DNA of 64,000 bases from a bacterium (lineage in GTDB: Bacteria > Cyanobacteriota > Vampirovibrionia > Obscuribacterales > Obscuribacteraceae). The translations under genes and the position numbers were made by a program. The notes beneath the pieces were generated by a model, which worked only from the letters and a program-made list of their open reading frames with translations, was not told the DNA's origin and did not search any database. Shown here piece after piece: positions 61,648 through 64,000 of this stretch; within the stretch, counting starts at the first letter, position 1, and each line of letters opens with the position of its first letter. The stretch lies in the NCBI GenBank assembly GCA_018062085.1, contig JAGOSY010000001.1, forward strand, positions 1 through 64,000, in the 5' to 3' direction.

Positions 61648-61676
61648 AGGGGGGCCATCTGCCCCTCTTTTCTTTA
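61648..61676 (+). terminator. Intrinsic terminator after the 55-residue gene
   Basis: AGGGG...CCCCT stem with a short loop (CCATCTG region), followed by CTTTTCTTT. Confidence 0.75.
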
Positions 61677-61790
61677 TCCTGTATGAGTATTTTTCCCATT
61701 TACAAGGACCGGCCACTGGGTTAATCTCAAGCCCTAGTTGGCAGTTAACTGGCTATTGATGCCGGTCACAGAAGAGGGTAAATACTGAAT

Positions 61791-62051
61791 ATGGACGGAT
61801 TCTTTTATCTGGCCAGCGCGCTGGTAGCTCTTATCCTCTTGTTCTTCATCGCCGAGTCAGATCGCCTACTTTCATACATCAAACCCAAGCCAAAGCACGT
61901 CAACACTAATTGCTGGGGCACCTATGAAGGTGTTCACTCCACTGCCGTGGTCGGCACAATGGAAGTCAAACCACTTGCCGGCAAGCAAAAAATTATTGGT
62001 GGCAGCACCACCTATGCCGCTGGTCGCGGCGTCAAGATGAACGGCAGTTGA
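61791..62051 (+). CDS. Small membrane protein, 86 residues
   Basis: ATG start preceded by GAGGG. One hydrophobic helix (FFYLASALVALILLFFIAES) is followed by a basic segment IKPKPKHVNTN and a glycine-rich tail with GTYEGVHSTAVVGTMEVKPL. No family is recognised. Its stop overlaps the start of the phosphatase gene (TGATG), so translation is coupled. Confidence 0.6.
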   Translation: MDGFFYLASALVALILLFFIAESDRLLSYIKPKPKHVNTNCWGTYEGVHSTAVVGTMEVKPLAGKQKIIGGSTTYAAGRGVKMNGS

Positions 62052-62764
62052 TGCAGAAGACTTATCAAAATATGCAAAAAAAACTTAGTTTGCTTGTCAT
62101 TTCCTTAGTTCTGCTTGTTCCCATGGCCTCGGCCCATTCAACAGTAGAGATTGAGGCCATGCACAGCAAGGCTTCCCCGAGTCTGCCAGCGATCAGCGAA
62201 GCGCTGAAATTTAGCTATTCAAAAGAATCAAAAAAAGAATTTGATCAGGCCGTGGCCCGAGGTAAGGCGGCCATAGACAAGGCCGTAGAAAACAAAGAGA
62301 CAAAAAAGGCACTGTGTGTGGTCTCAGACATAGATGAGACCATACTAGACAATCGCCCGTATATAGAAAAAGAAGTAGCAAAAGACGTTAAAGAAGTTAA
62401 CTGGGAAGGGTTTGCCGCCTGGGTTAACGAAGCTGCGGGTAAACCACTAAAGCCATCAATAGAACTTCTCGCCTATGCTAGAAAGAAGGGCCTAGCGGTC
62501 TTTTTGATTTCAGGGCGAGTAGAGAAACTGCGCCGAGCCACAATCACTAACCTGGTCAAGTATGGTATTGCCTACGATGGCCTCTATCTCAGAGGCAATG
62601 ATGATAAAAGCTCTGCCATCCCTATGAAGTCAGCATATCGCAAGCAAATTGAAGCAATGGGATATGAAATCGTCGTCAATATTGGCGACCAATTCTCAGA
62701 CCTAGCCGGTGGCTACGCCGTCGACTGCGAAAAGCTACCAAACAAGATGTATTACATTCAATAA
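62051..62764 (+). CDS. Exported HAD-superfamily acid phosphatase (class B/C type)
   Basis: 237 residues from the ATG at 62051. The signal peptide (LSLLVISLVLLVPMASAHS) is followed by a helical segment, then the HAD core: VVSDIDETILDNRPYIEKEV with the nucleophile DxDxT, WEGFAAWVNEAAGKP in the cap, FLISGR as motif II, and NIGDQFSDLAGGY as the acidic motif. It resembles lipoprotein e(P4)-type acid phosphatases but has no lipobox cysteine. It probably hydrolyses phosphomonoesters in the periplasm. Confidence 0.9.
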   Translation: MQKTYQNMQKKLSLLVISLVLLVPMASAHSTVEIEAMHSKASPSLPAISEALKFSYSKESKKEFDQAVARGKAAIDKAVENKETKKALCVVSDIDETILDNRPYIEKEVAKDVKEVNWEGFAAWVNEAAGKPLKPSIELLAYARKKGLAVFLISGRVEKLRRATITNLVKYGIAYDGLYLRGNDDKSSAIPMKSAYRKQIEAMGYEIVVNIGDQFSDLAGGYAVDCEKLPNKMYYIQ

Positions 62765-62781
62765 AATAGCTAGCCAAGTAT

Positions 62782-64000
62782 TTAGCGGGCCAGCCTTCCT
62801 GAGGTAATTGTGTCATAGCTAATCACACCAACATCTCTCAGTAGCTGCGCTTGCTGAATATTAAAGGCCACAATGGCTTGAGCCTTGCGCACTAGTGCTT
62901 GGGTAAAATCGCGCTGGGCGTTAATTACGTCAATGTTAGTACCAACACCGTTGGCTAATCGAACCCGCGATAAGCGAAGTTCTTCAGCTGATGACAATAC
63001 CTCTTTGGTGGCAACTTCAATTTGCTTCTCGGCTGTCAAACTCGTCAAATAGCTGGTGCGCACCTGCTGCAAGACCGCAATTACCTGCTGATTGACCCTT
63101 AAGGTTGCTTGTCTAGCCACGGCCCGAGCGGCCTGTATGTTTGCCATGTCAGGAACACCCATGCCAAGGAAGTTCCAATCAACTCGCATACCAATCTGAT
63201 ATGACTTGCGCAAACTACGGTCGATAATTTGGCTAGGGTTGTAGACCGCCGCCACCGGATAAACCGTCTGCGGAGCGCTAACAACACCAGTGGTACCGCC
63301 AGTGGTGATTGTTTGAGCAGTAAATCCAGCCCCTTGAATCGGCACAATTGAGTAGCTGGGAACACTCCGACCATATTGGTTAGTTAAAGTTTGACCATTG
63401 CCGCTATAGCCGCCGAAGAACTGAAACTGAGGATACAGCGGAGCGGCCTGCACTTGAATATTGCGCTTAGCGGCCATGCGTAGCTGTTCGTACTGTTTTA
63501 ATTCAGGCCGATTGAGAATAGCTAAATTGATCAATTGATTGACATCAATTGAAGGGTCGACCAAACGCACTTTGCGCACTTCAGACTCAACTGATAGCAA
63601 GTTAACGGCACTATTTAAATTGAGTGCAGTAGCCAAATCGATAGCAGTTCGCCGCAAATCAACTTCTTGGGTAAGAAGTGCTTGTTCGTCGCGTGCAAGC
63701 TGTGTTTCTGATTGCAATACCTGAAAGCGAGTACCAGTTCCGGCCCGCTCTAACTGCTGGTTGAGTAATACTTGGGCCTTTGAAACTTCTACCGCTCTAG
63801 TTTGAATCTGCAGCAGTGCTTGATTTTGCACCAGATTGTAATATAGCCTAGTGACATTAAGAAGGGTATCGTTTATTGAAGCCCTTAAGCCTTGCTTGGC
63901 GGCACTGTAGTTATGCATGTTAGCTAAAGAGCCAAACATAACGCTGCCACCACGAAAACCATAGTATCTAAAGCCAGCAGTGGCGGTGGCGAAAGGGTTA
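62782..64000 (-). CDS. TolC-family outer-membrane efflux protein, 5' end beyond the window
   Basis: At least 405 residues are visible and the frame is open to the right edge, so the N-terminus lies outside. Helical coiled-coil segments with the family pattern are seen: LYYNLVQNQALLQIQTRAVE, QVLLNQQLERAGTGTRFQVL and the later repeat LRLSRVRLANGVGTNIDVIN with AQRDFTQALVRKAQAIVAFN. The two similar halves are the duplicated TolC design. It could supply the outer channel for the metal RND pump at 6.6-9.8 kb, which lacks one, but pairing is inference. Confidence 0.9.
   Translation of the reverse strand, partial: NPFATATAGFRYYGFRGGSVMFGSLANMHNYSAAKQGLRASINDTLLNVTRLYYNLVQNQALLQIQTRAVEVSKAQVLLNQQLERAGTGTRFQVLQSETQLARDEQALLTQEVDLRRTAIDLATALNLNSAVNLLSVESEVRKVRLVDPSIDVNQLINLAILNRPELKQYEQLRMAAKRNIQVQAAPLYPQFQFFGGYSGNGQTLTNQYGRSVPSYSIVPIQGAGFTAQTITTGGTTGVVSAPQTVYPVAAVYNPSQIIDRSLRKSYQIGMRVDWNFLGMGVPDMANIQAARAVARQATLRVNQQVIAVLQQVRTSYLTSLTAEKQIEVATKEVLSSAEELRLSRVRLANGVGTNIDVINAQRDFTQALVRKAQAIVAFNIQQAQLLRDVGVISYDTITSGRLAR

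Noticed and set aside
1..64000. CRISPR arrays, insertion sequences, prophage genes
   Set aside because: No spaced repeat series, transposase or phage structural gene was recognised anywhere in the window.

Overview
The window reads as chromosomal DNA of a Gram-negative-type bacterium of moderate GC content. An RND efflux pump, a TolC-family outer-membrane protein, many lipobox lipoproteins and polyamine-type ABC parts all imply two membranes. The tmRNA tag reading frame (ANNVIKFPSRSLAAVA) looks like the cyanobacterial tag family, yet no photosynthesis gene is present. Together with the gene content this makes me favour a non-photosynthetic Cyanobacteria-related lineage (Vampirovibrionia/Melainabacteria, for example the Obscuribacterales). 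That placement is an inference.

Layout. 1-2.4 kb is a small accessory patch: a partial membrane gene, a truncated family remnant, an excisionase-type HTH + PIN pair that looks like a toxin-antitoxin module, and an imperfect direct repeat that includes the terminator of tmRNA (ssrA, 2435-2835, minus). 3-10 kb: prmA and trhO (translation and tRNA modification), a secreted low-complexity protein, and a solitary heavy-metal RND pump with a small membrane protein. 10.4-14.2 kb: tRNA-Leu(CAA), pcp, two secreted unknowns and glpK. 14.2-21 kb (minus): a hybrid histidine kinase translationally coupled to a membrane thioredoxin-fold-like protein, a single-domain response regulator, a secreted von Willebrand A protein and a royal-jelly-like beta-propeller. 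21-25.6 kb: an old-yellow-enzyme/MDR oxidoreductase pair, a DUF4239 membrane protein and an OmpR-type regulator.

25.6-30.3 kb is the most striking region. The class I ribonucleotide reductase genes nrdA and nrdB lie downstream of a cobalamin riboswitch, and three short sequence arms form a visible terminator/antiterminator competition. This implies B12-dependent shutdown of the B12-independent reductase, and so a B12-dependent class II reductase elsewhere in the genome. 30.8-37 kb: a sirtuin of the class III (desuccinylase) type with a 24-bp perfect palindrome in its upstream region, an OsmC-like protein, birA, apt and recJ. 37-44 kb: secreted or membrane unknowns, a DUF4127 protein, a trypsin-fold protease and a TPR protein.

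44-50.3 kb is a five-gene operon: two tandem peptide-type substrate-binding lipoproteins, DppB- and DppC-like permeases and a small four-cysteine membrane protein, with no ATPase gene. 50.6-56.3 kb: an SGNH-hydrolase-like protein, a candidate stable small RNA (about 189 nt, consensus promoter and intrinsic terminator, possibly 6S RNA), and a 1359-residue GAF-GGDEF protein with a degenerate HD-GYP domain. 56.5-64 kb: a methyltransferase, a PucR-type regulator overlapping potA and potD but with no permease genes, a 55-residue gene, a small membrane protein coupled to a HAD acid phosphatase, and a TolC-family gene running off the right edge.

No CRISPR array, insertion sequence, prophage or rRNA gene was seen.
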